This document shows positions 51,187 through 59,667 of a stretch of 64,000 bases of DNA, in pieces. The position numbers were made by a program, and so were the translations under genes. Position 1 is the stretch's first letter; every line of letters begins with the position of its first letter. Under the pieces are notes generated by a model. The model made no database searches. It was not told the DNA's origin and was given only the letters and a program-made list of their open reading frames with translations. Origin of the DNA: CAYFFO01 sp964342485 (lineage in GTDB: Bacteria; Chloroflexota; Dehalococcoidia; Lucifugimonadales; CAJWER01); the NCBI GenBank assembly GCA_964342485.1, contig CAYFFO010000007.1:14796-78795 (forward strand), written 5' to 3'.

Positions 51187-52161
51187 TCAATCCCATTCGA
51201 TAATAACTCCCAGGGATTCATCTGGGTTATTATAAAGATAATGGTAGGCTTCTGGAGTCTGTTCCCATCGAAATCTGTGAGTAACCAGAGGATCTATATT
51301 GATACGACCGTCATTGAGCATGTTTGCGGTATCTCCCAGGTCTTTTTCGCTAGGACCTCCAGGCGAGTTCCAATATCCCCCAATTAGTTGCTTGTTCATC
51401 ATAAGACTAGATTCCAATCGAAGTGGTTCTCCCTGATATAAGGCTATCAGGTGAACTGTTCCATCTTTTTTAACCATATTCATGGTCTGATCAAATGAGT
51501 TAACACCAGCAAATCCGCCGACGCACTCTACTACAACATCAGCCCCTTTTCCATCCGTTAAATCCATCACAGCTTCAACAGGGTCGACGTCCTTTACGTT
51601 AATTGTTTCATCTGCTCCAGTTTTTTGCGAAATCTGTAGCCTGAAATCATAAGCGTCTGTAGTGATTATTTTAGATGGTTTGCGTTGCCTTACAGCCTGA
51701 GAATATAAATTCCCTACCAAACCCTGTCCTTGAACTACAATAGTATCTCCTGGGGTGATAGGTGTTGCTCTTGACCATGCTACACCTCCGGATGCCAACG
51801 GTAAGAATGTGGCAGCGTCGTAATCTATTTCATCAGGGAGCCTGTAAACGCGATTTTTACCGGATCCTCCACCGGTAACAAATTGGGCGTGGGGGCCTTG
51901 AACCATTATTCTTTGCCCTATTCTGTATTCTTCAGATTCTGATCCCTTACTAACGATCTCTCCAGAATCAGAGTATCCCATCATACTAGGGGGAAGTTTT
52001 TCTTCTGCAACATATCTTTTAAATAATTCAGATCCACGACTGATGAGACTTCTATGAACTTTAGCTAGTATTCCATCCTGGTCAGGAACTGGAATGTCGG
52101 CATCCATCATTTTTATATTGCCAAACCCTTCGAGTTTAACAAGTTGTTTCATCGTAGACAT
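51187..52161 (-). CDS. MDR-superfamily oxidoreductase without recognisable zinc cysteines
   Basis: A 324-aa medium-chain dehydrogenase/reductase. The Rossmann motif VVQGQGLVGNLYSQAV and GADVVVECVGG place it in the family. The catalytic zinc Cys is missing: the usual C-x-x-D/S-x-H region reads SLISRGSELFKR, and no four-Cys structural lobe is seen, so it is probably zinc-independent or a divergent alcohol dehydrogenase. GGAGG precedes the ATG by 9 bases. It is divergent from the FtsX-like gene across 236 bases. The substrate is unknown. Confidence 0.72.
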   Translation of the reverse strand: MSTMKQLVKLEGFGNIKMMDADIPVPDQDGILAKVHRSLISRGSELFKRYVAEEKLPPSMMGYSDSGEIVSKGSESEEYRIGQRIMVQGPHAQFVTGGGSGKNRVYRLPDEIDYDAATFLPLASGGVAWSRATPITPGDTIVVQGQGLVGNLYSQAVRQRKPSKIITTDAYDFRLQISQKTGADETINVKDVDPVEAVMDLTDGKGADVVVECVGGFAGVNSFDQTMNMVKKDGTVHLIALYQGEPLRLESSLMMNKQLIGGYWNSPGGPSEKDLGDTANMLNDGRINIDPLVTHRFRWEQTPEAYHYLYNNPDESLGVIIEWD

Positions 52162-52355
52162 TGAATTTCCTCCATTGACATGATCTTTATAAGCTTTTTG
52201 AGAATATCAAACTACATCTTAGGTAAACCTTCGTCAAATATATACGTGATATCATAATCAAGGTTCTAACTTTTCTGGTGTTATATTTAATTCTGTTTTA
52301 TAAAATTATTATGGATAAGCTTGGTCAGATGGCTGAATAATTCCAATGTTTAACC

Positions 52356-52361
52356 TATAAT
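52356..52361 (+). promoter_or_regulatory. Candidate -10 box for the FtsX-like operon
   Basis: A perfect TATAAT lies 36 bases before the TTG start at 52398, in the divergent region. The -35 position reads CTGAAT, a poor match, so the promoter is only tentative. Confidence 0.35.
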
Positions 52362-52397
52362 ATTTTACTTTCTCACATACTTTAGAAATATAGAAAA

Positions 52398-55300
52398 TTG
52401 ATAATACTGATTGTAAAAAGACTCGCATCAAGCTGGGCTTTGATAACAGCTATTCTTTTAGGAATTACCGTGGCTAGCAGCCTTGCAGTAGGGGCTCCTG
52501 TTTACCTTGAGACGTTAAACCGAATGAGTTTGAATACGTCTTTTGATCGTGTTTCAGATCAAACTCTTAAAATTAGAAGTTTTATCCCGTTCGTGCCATT
52601 AAGGGCTGATAAACTTGAGTTAACAGATAATAATTTTGAGGAAATCAAGGATACCTATCTTTCTAACCTCGGGTTAGAAACTGTTAGGCATTTAAGAACC
52701 GATTCTATGTTGTTAGGCACTGAATCATACCCTTTGCCTTCTCCTGAAACACTCACAATTGATTCTCCGAAAGGCTACTTCCAGGTTCTTTCAGGGATTG
52801 AATCAAAAATCAGGATTGTAGAAGGAACATTAGCAAGTGATCAACCTATAGTTAACGGTCTTAGTCTGGATCTTGAAGCTGTAGTAGCCTCTGATCTAGC
52901 TGCCTTTTTTGAAGTCTCTGTAGGGGATGAAGTTTTACTTGCCCGATCACCGGGCAGCACAGATCATGTCAGAGTATTGATCACGGGTCTTATCGAACCT
53001 ATAGACGGGAGAGACAATTATTGGCCTCTGGGGGCTAATCTTTTTAGGATTGGAACATTAACTGATGATTCAGTGTATCAGCTTGACAGATTCATCGGAA
53101 TCGATGATGAAGCTGCAGAGTTGTTTGAAGATGCAGAGGTTCAAACAGAACTTGGTCTGTTTGTTTCACAAAAAGCTTTGTTGAAAACTGTAGCAGAGAT
53201 ATTCCCTTCTACATTTTCCACTATAGATTTTTATGTAGGGGTAGATAAATCTTCACTTAAACAATTACCACCTGATGATATAAAGGAAATCATTGCAGGA
53301 TTTGAAGCCAGTATGGCTGACAAGCTTGTGGGGACATCAATTTTTACAGGAATTTCTGGAGTTTTAGTTGAATTTGATAGGAGGAGTTTTTTTTCCTCTA
53401 TACCACTATTACTGCTTTTAGGTGTAATGGTATTGATCTCTATATATTACCTTTACATGATGGTTTCTTATTTGGTTGATGGTCGGTCTGGCGACGTTTC
53501 AGCATTACGAGCCAGAGGCACCAGCTTACTCCAATTAGCCCGTACCTATGCAGTAGAAGGATTACTTTTAGTGGCAATACCTTCTGTAGTAGTGCCATTC
53601 TTGGTGATTTATACAGTCAGAATCTCAGGTAAACTCACGTATTTCAGGGATTTCACACAGGGTGAATTATTGCCTGTGATTTTCAACTTTACTCCTTTCA
53701 TAGTTGCTTTAGGATCAGCGCTATTATGTCTTTTAATTTTCGTTGTTCCCGGTATTTTTGGTGGTAGAGTGGCTGTTATAGCACATAAACTCAGGTTAGC
53801 TCGTCCGCCTTCACTACCGCTGTTTCAACGCTATTATCTGGATGTTGGTCTTTTAGCCCTTGGAGGTCTTCTTTTTTGGGAGATTCATGCTCGAGGACAA
53901 CTTATTTCAGGTGGTCTTTTTGAAGAATTACAAATCAACGAGTCGTTATTACTTGCACCTGTGTTATTACTGGTTGTAGTTGCATTGGTATTTATGAGGT
54001 TTTTCCCTTTAGTGATTAGATTTATTAGTGGAGAGTCAGCAACTCTAACACACATATGGGTTTTGGCTTCAAGTGTTTTAATTAGTATGGTGATTACCGT
54101 TCAAAGTATTAAAGAGGATTACAACTTTGATTGGGCTCCTCAAGTACTTGCCCTAATAGTAATTGTTTTTAGCTATCTTGTCACGGTTCAAAAACGGAAT
54201 AGGAATCTGGTTGCTTTTTCGTTACTTCTTCAAACCATAATGACAGGATTTTTTATTTGGTATGGTTTGGCATTCCAAAACTTTATGTTGATCCCAACGT
54301 TATTCGTTACCTTAATTGTGCCTTTACAGTTGGTTTATTTGTTTTTTCAAACACTTGCAAGACTTTCTCCGGTCTGGTTGTCAATGACTCTGCTTCACAT
54401 GTCTAGGAACCCTCTTCAATATATGTGGATGATGTTGTTGTTAGTGTTGCTGACTGGGCTTGGGCTTTTGGCAACAACAGCGGGTGCCACATTGGACCGA
54501 AGTCAACAAGAACAGATAAGGTATGATCTTGCGACAGATATTCATGTAAGCCGTCTCTCTCCCTCGCCTCAAATGGGGCATGTTGAATTAAAAGATACTA
54601 TCGAGTCTATTCCTGAAATCACTTCCATAGCCCTAGCTCATAGAACTCTAGGAGAAGTAGGAGAACAATCTTCACGCGCACAATTTCCTTTTCTTGCTTT
54701 AGAATCACAGGAATTTTCAAAAATAGCTTGGTTCAGAGAGGATTTTTCGAGACTTTCACTGGATAGTTTACTTTACGATTTGGAGTTAGGAGCCCGTCCT
54801 GAATCTATTGAGCTGCCGGAAAATGCTGCTGGTATTGGTATTTGGGTTAAACCGGCAAGGCCATATCCATCGATTTTTGCTATGGCATCAATAGAGGATA
54901 GAAATGGATTGATTGAGACTGTTAATTTTGGAACTATCCCAGATGGTGGCTGGCAATTACTATCATCAGGCTTGCCTGAAAGTCTCGAAGCTCCAGTCAG
55001 CCTTTTATCATTTCAGATATTTGAATACGTTTACGGTCCATCGGGCACTCCAGGCGAGATTATGATTGATAATATTTATGCAGCTATGCCCGATGGCCCT
55101 CCAGTAATTTTAGAAAATTTTGAAGATAAGAACTTTTGGACTCCTATTAAGGTCTCTTTATCAATGACTGATGAGATGGTTTTAGTTCCGGATTCTTCTT
55201 TTCCAGGCTCGACTGCTGGTTTGTACCGTTTTGGTAAAGATACCGATTTCGGGATGAGAGGCGTCTTCAGGCTGACTAAAGGCGGTAGGATCCCAGTAAT

Positions 55301-56075
55301 TGTTAGTAATAGATTCGCACAGTCTACAGGTGTTTCAGTTGGAGATTCGTTTGTTGTAAGTATTTCTAGTCGAAGAATGCCTGTTACGGTGAAAAATGTT
55401 TTAGAATATTTTCCTACACTCGAACCTGATGGTATTGGCTTCATGATAGGTGAGATGGATACTTTTCTCAGGTATATAAACATGATAGGTCCAAGTCTTA
55501 GATTTACCCCTAATGAGATTTTTGCAGCAACAACTCCAGATGGACAATCTTCTGCTATCTCAGGGATGACTCAAATGGATATAGATCCATCACAAATAGA
55601 AAGTACCGAACTAAGACTGGCTCAAACCAGGGTTGATCCTTTAATAATTGCTGGATGGAAACTTATGGTACTCATTTCGGTAGCATTTATTATGTGCCTA
55701 TCGGCAACAGCTTATGCAGTATATTTACTTTCATTCATGTCCAAATCGAGAGGAGAGGTTGGTACATTAATCACACTTGGTTTGACTAGAAATCAATTGT
55801 TAGGTCTTTTAAGTTTAGAGCATATAGTTATTGTTGTGATAGGGTTAGCACTCGGCAGCTGGGCTGGGTTTGAAATGAGTCAAATAATGGTTTCTACCCT
55901 CGCTGTTACTGAAACAGGAGAAGCTGTTATACCTCCCTTTGTTCTTAATACCCAATGGTCATACATGCTTCCTATATACTTTGTTTTATTAGGGCTTTTA
56001 CTGCTAGCCTTAGTAGCCATTTATCAAGTAATAGGAAGGTTGAAGTTACATGAGGTCTCGAGAGTGGAGGTTTAG
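52398..56075 (+). CDS. Large FtsX-family ABC permease (1)
   Basis: A 1225-aa membrane protein with an N-terminal helix, a large extracytoplasmic domain, and FtsX domains near 330-460 and 1080-1215 whose loops contain DVSALRARGTSLLQL and VGTLITLGLTRNQLLGLLS, the coupling-helix pattern. Between them, after further helices (about 480-700), residues about 750-1050 form an extracytoplasmic segment that includes strands like IMIDNIYAAMP and ILENFEDKNFW, which look like a beta-sandwich (carbohydrate-binding type) module. The start is TTG with no clear ribosome site. No ABC ATPase gene adjoins. FtsX/MacB-type permeases act in lipoprotein or drug export or mechanotransmission; which applies is unknown. 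Confidence 0.72.
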   Translation: MIILIVKRLASSWALITAILLGITVASSLAVGAPVYLETLNRMSLNTSFDRVSDQTLKIRSFIPFVPLRADKLELTDNNFEEIKDTYLSNLGLETVRHLRTDSMLLGTESYPLPSPETLTIDSPKGYFQVLSGIESKIRIVEGTLASDQPIVNGLSLDLEAVVASDLAAFFEVSVGDEVLLARSPGSTDHVRVLITGLIEPIDGRDNYWPLGANLFRIGTLTDDSVYQLDRFIGIDDEAAELFEDAEVQTELGLFVSQKALLKTVAEIFPSTFSTIDFYVGVDKSSLKQLPPDDIKEIIAGFEASMADKLVGTSIFTGISGVLVEFDRRSFFSSIPLLLLLGVMVLISIYYLYMMVSYLVDGRSGDVSALRARGTSLLQLARTYAVEGLLLVAIPSVVVPFLVIYTVRISGKLTYFRDFTQGELLPVIFNFTPFIVALGSALLCLLIFVVPGIFGGRVAVIAHKLRLARPPSLPLFQRYYLDVGLLALGGLLFWEIHARGQLISGGLFEELQINESLLLAPVLLLVVVALVFMRFFPLVIRFISGESATLTHIWVLASSVLISMVITVQSIKEDYNFDWAPQVLALIVIVFSYLVTVQKRNRNLVAFSLLLQTIMTGFFIWYGLAFQNFMLIPTLFVTLIVPLQLVYLFFQTLARLSPVWLSMTLLHMSRNPLQYMWMMLLLVLLTGLGLLATTAGATLDRSQQEQIRYDLATDIHVSRLSPSPQMGHVELKDTIESIPEITSIALAHRTLGEVGEQSSRAQFPFLALESQEFSKIAWFREDFSRLSLDSLLYDLELGARPESIELPENAAGIGIWVKPARPYPSIFAMASIEDRNGLIETVNFGTIPDGGWQLLSSGLPESLEAPVSLLSFQIFEYVYGPSGTPGEIMIDNIYAAMPDGPPVILENFEDKNFWTPIKVSLSMTDEMVLVPDSSFPGSTAGLYRFGKDTDFGMRGVFRLTKGGRIPVIVSNRFAQSTGVSVGDSFVVSISSRRMPVTVKNVLEYFPTLEPDGIGFMIGEMDTFLRYINMIGPSLRFTPNEIFAATTPDGQSSAISGMTQMDIDPSQIESTELRLAQTRVDPLIIAGWKLMVLISVAFIMCLSATAYAVYLLSFMSKSRGEVGTLITLGLTRNQLLGLLSLEHIVIVVIGLALGSWAGFEMSQIMVSTLAVTETGEAVIPPFVLNTQWSYMLPIYFVLLGLLLLALVAIYQVIGRLKLHEVSRVEV

Positions 56076-56104
56076 GTTCCGACTAAGACCTTTAATATAA
56101 TTTC

Positions 56105-59100
56105 ATGAAATTAAAATTGAAATTTACTAACTTCTTATCAACCTGGCAACTTATTATACGCCGGGCGGTTACACATTGGCGCCTCTTGTCGTGTGTTGTG
56201 CTTGGAGTACTACTGGCTACTTCTATTATGGCAAGCACAGTTATTTATTTCGATTCTTTACGTAATCTTGCTCTAGACACCATTCTCGATGAATATCCTG
56301 AATCAGACATTAACATCATCCTAGCTACAGAAAAAGGTCCTACAACTAGACTTCAATATGGAAAAGTCTCCAATATATTGACTAATGAAATGAAGCCCTT
56401 GGCCGCCTGGATGGCTGAGAGAATTGAGCGATCAGGAAAATCTTCGGTATTTGCTGTTGCCAGTGATGATCAACTAAATGACCCCATGAAATCTTGGGAT
56501 GGGAAGGCCAGAGCGAATTTCATATTTACAGAAGGTCTTAAACGTGATGTGAGATTTAAAAATGGAGAAATGCCAAAAGAAATTCCAATGGCAGTCGATA
56601 AGGGTCCAATGCTATTGGAAGCTATTGTGCCTTCCAGTCAGGCTGAAATGTTTGGAATAGATGTAGGAGATTCTGTAGCTTTAGTTCCATTAAGGTCTGG
56701 TAAACATCCGTATGTGCTTGTCACAGTTAGCGGATTATTCGATGTAATTGATTCAGCAACGGGCCTGAATGATTTAGAGTCGAAAATTTTTAGCAGGGGA
56801 ACTTCGATCAATTTTGAAGCTCTGCAGTTTTACGTAACCGAAGAAGTTTACTTTGATGTTCTTGGATCTGGATTTCCAAAGCTAGACAGTATATATGCCT
56901 GGCATCTTGACCTAGATAAAGATGAAATCGAAGCGAATAATGCTTTTGACATACTAGTTAACCTTAGGATATTAGGCAATAGTCTTGGATCCGGTCTTTT
57001 CGCATACGAACAGATTACAGATCTGGATAAGGCATTGGTAACTTTTGAAAGGAAACATTTCTTCACCAAGCTACCTATGCTTGTGGCTATGATTTTAATA
57101 GTTGTAGTTATCTTGTACTACATACTTACTATTGCATCGATGGTTATCGGCAGGCAAAGAGATGAGATTGTTTTATTGCGAAGTCGTGGTGCAAGCTCTA
57201 TTCAGATTGTTACAGTTTTTTTGTTAGAGTCAGCTACAATTTCATTTGGGGGAGCATTATTAGGACCGATAATTGCTGGATTTACAATAGCACTGTTGGG
57301 GTATACTCCTGCTTTCAGCGCACTAACTTCCGCTTCCATGCTCCCTGTGGATATAAGCCTGTCTAGTTATGGGATAAGTTTTGTAGGAGGCTTTCTTACT
57401 TTCCTGGCTTTAGGTGTTCCAGCGATACAGGCGTCGAAGATAGGGACAGCAAGGCATAGGCAAGAATTGGCAAGGCCTGTGTTGCAGCCAGCCTTTCAGC
57501 GATACTATGTAGATGTCGTCTTATTGGTTATTGCTGTCGTTATTTTTAGGCAATTATCAGAGCAAGGTTCTGTAGTGGCTACCAACGTTTTCGGTGACAG
57601 GATTGTTGATCAGGTACTACTTGCCATGCCTGCCCTAGTGCTAACAGCGTCAGCAATGGTTTTACTTAGGCTTCTTCCTTTATTTATGTCGATTAGTTCT
57701 CGTGTTTTTTCCCGTAGACTCCCGGTAGGTCTTGTTTTAGGTTTGTGGCAAATGTCAAGAAATCCCACACACTATGCACGATTGTCTCTACTACTTATCC
57801 TGATGTCTGGGCTTGGCATTTTTGTGGCTAGTGTGGGGGGTACTCTGAAGCTGAATTACAAGGAAAGAGTGCTTTATGATACCGGGAGTGATTTACGTGT
57901 GGAAGGGATATCTATGGACCCGTTGGGACATAGTGTATCTTTTAAAACAAAATATGATGATGTAAAGGGAATAAATGAAAGTGCGATAGCATATCGAGGT
58001 CGTGCATATGACTTGAGTAGAACACCTGGACGGCCTATAAGAGTTCTTGGAATTGAAACAGAGAACTTACAAGACATCTCGTGGTACAGGTCAGATTTTT
58101 CAGAAAAGTCACTTCAGGAAACACTTGGTGCGCTTGATTATCCAGGATTACCTCCAGGGATCGAACTACCACATAATTCCAAATATTTGGAAGTCATTAT
58201 TAGGACTGACAAGCCGTATCGTTCACTTCAACTTGTTGGAAGAGTCAGAGACAAGAATGGTAGATATTTTTCATATTCTTTTGGGAGGCTGAATTCTCTG
58301 GACTGGACTAAAATGTCAACAGATATATACGGGAAAGGATTTTCTTCAGCGACTCCATGGCTTACGCCTGTACGCCCACTACATTTAGTATCAATAGGCA
58401 TAAGTGAAAGAGATGATCGAAGACAACTGGAACCCGGTTGGTTTCAAGTTGATCAAATCGGAGTACGGACGGATACCGGAAATGAGGAAATACTAGATTC
58501 ATTTGATTCAAAAGGTAAATGGAATCCTCTAGGTAATAATGCTGAGTCCGTCTCTGATACGTTCCAGTACATTGAGGACTCCGAACGCCTTAAGGGTATG
58601 ACTGGATTGTTTGCCTGGACAGCCGGTAGGCCGCTAACGAGCAGGGGAATATATGCAGGTCTCCCACTTGACCCTTTACCTGTATTAGCTTCAAGTAATT
58701 TTCTGAAAATGTCCGGGCATCGCGTTGGAGACGATTTCCAGGTTACAGTTGGAGGGGGCAGGATTTCTGTAAAAATAAATTCATCAATCGACTATTTCCC
58801 AACTCTTGATACTGTAAAAGATCCATGGATTATTGCCGATATTCATTCTCTGATTAGTCTTTCTAACCTTGAATTGACTTCAGGTGAAATAGCTGTGCCG
58901 AATGAGATTTGGGTATCTACAGACTTCAATTTTGAAGACAGGGACAATTTAGTATCTAATCTAGGTACAGATCCATTTTTAAGTGATGTTGTATATGACA
59001 GAGAAAAAATATTAGCTTCAACTGAGGTTGATCCGTTAATGGACGCAGGTTGGCTAGCCCTGCTAATTATATCTTTCGTTGTGGTATTGAGCTTAAGCTG

Positions 59101-59473
59101 CATAGGTTTTTTGTTGCATTCGTTTGTTTCTTTGAGGGACAGAGAAGGTCAGTTTGCTTTACTAAGATCTATGGGATTATCGACAAATCAACTCGCTGCT
59201 CTAATTTGGTTGGAACAGACCCTAGTAGTAATTGTAGGATTAATTCTTGGGTCTTGGATGGGAAGACAAGTCGGTTCTACGATAATGACTTTTATGGATC
59301 ACGATGATACTGGAGGTCGTGTACTACCGCCATTTACAATGGATATTGAATGGACTAGTTTAGTAATCACTTATGTGATGATAGCCATTGTGTTTTCTCT
59401 CATAATCAGTGGTGTATTGTGGGTAGTGAAACGGCAGTCTATACAACAGGTTTTGCGTTTTGGAGGGATGTGA
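56105..59473 (+). CDS. Large FtsX-family ABC permease (2)
   Basis: A 1122-aa paralogue of the previous protein. It has an N-terminal helix (about 22-46), FtsX domain loops RDEIVLLRSRGASSIQIVT (about 355) and REGQFALLRSMGLSTNQLA (about 1020), and a similar large inner segment with strands such as FQVDQIGVRT and ILDSFDSKGKW (about 690-810), echoing the first protein. The ATG is 30 bases after the first gene's stop, without a clear ribosome site. Together the two probably form a heterodimeric permease. An ATPase for it must come from elsewhere, as none is seen within the window. Confidence 0.72.
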   Translation: MKLKLKFTNFLSTWQLIIRRAVTHWRLLSCVVLGVLLATSIMASTVIYFDSLRNLALDTILDEYPESDINIILATEKGPTTRLQYGKVSNILTNEMKPLAAWMAERIERSGKSSVFAVASDDQLNDPMKSWDGKARANFIFTEGLKRDVRFKNGEMPKEIPMAVDKGPMLLEAIVPSSQAEMFGIDVGDSVALVPLRSGKHPYVLVTVSGLFDVIDSATGLNDLESKIFSRGTSINFEALQFYVTEEVYFDVLGSGFPKLDSIYAWHLDLDKDEIEANNAFDILVNLRILGNSLGSGLFAYEQITDLDKALVTFERKHFFTKLPMLVAMILIVVVILYYILTIASMVIGRQRDEIVLLRSRGASSIQIVTVFLLESATISFGGALLGPIIAGFTIALLGYTPAFSALTSASMLPVDISLSSYGISFVGGFLTFLALGVPAIQASKIGTARHRQELARPVLQPAFQRYYVDVVLLVIAVVIFRQLSEQGSVVATNVFGDRIVDQVLLAMPALVLTASAMVLLRLLPLFMSISSRVFSRRLPVGLVLGLWQMSRNPTHYARLSLLLILMSGLGIFVASVGGTLKLNYKERVLYDTGSDLRVEGISMDPLGHSVSFKTKYDDVKGINESAIAYRGRAYDLSRTPGRPIRVLGIETENLQDISWYRSDFSEKSLQETLGALDYPGLPPGIELPHNSKYLEVIIRTDKPYRSLQLVGRVRDKNGRYFSYSFGRLNSLDWTKMSTDIYGKGFSSATPWLTPVRPLHLVSIGISERDDRRQLEPGWFQVDQIGVRTDTGNEEILDSFDSKGKWNPLGNNAESVSDTFQYIEDSERLKGMTGLFAWTAGRPLTSRGIYAGLPLDPLPVLASSNFLKMSGHRVGDDFQVTVGGGRISVKINSSIDYFPTLDTVKDPWIIADIHSLISLSNLELTSGEIAVPNEIWVSTDFNFEDRDNLVSNLGTDPFLSDVVYDREKILASTEVDPLMDAGWLALLIISFVVVLSLSCIGFLLHSFVSLRDREGQFALLRSMGLSTNQLAALIWLEQTLVVIVGLILGSWMGRQVGSTIMTFMDHDDTGGRVLPPFTMDIEWTSLVITYVMIAIVFSLIISGVLWVVKRQSIQQVLRFGGM

Positions 59474-59565
59474 TTCTACAGTGGCATTATTAATAAAAAG
59501 CAGGGAACAATTTTATATTTATCTAAGACTTGTTAAAAGTTATAGCTAAACCTGAAAACAGGGTA

Positions 59566-59592
59566 TTGACATATATAATTACTACCTGTAAT
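59566..59592 (+). promoter_or_regulatory. Candidate promoter upstream of binding-protein gene
   Basis: A perfect TTGACA (59566-59571) is followed by TGTAAT (59587-59592) with a 15-base spacer, shorter than ideal; the ATG is 75 bases further. A TATAAT at 59574-59579 lacks a matching -35. A 6-base stem CAACCA/TGGTTG follows in the leader (59606-59626). Confidence 0.35.
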
Positions 59593-59667
59593 GTACTTTC
59601 GATTGCAACCATTCTATATGTGGTTGTTTCGTAAATGAAAGTTTAGGAATTCGGTAAGGAGGCAGAT

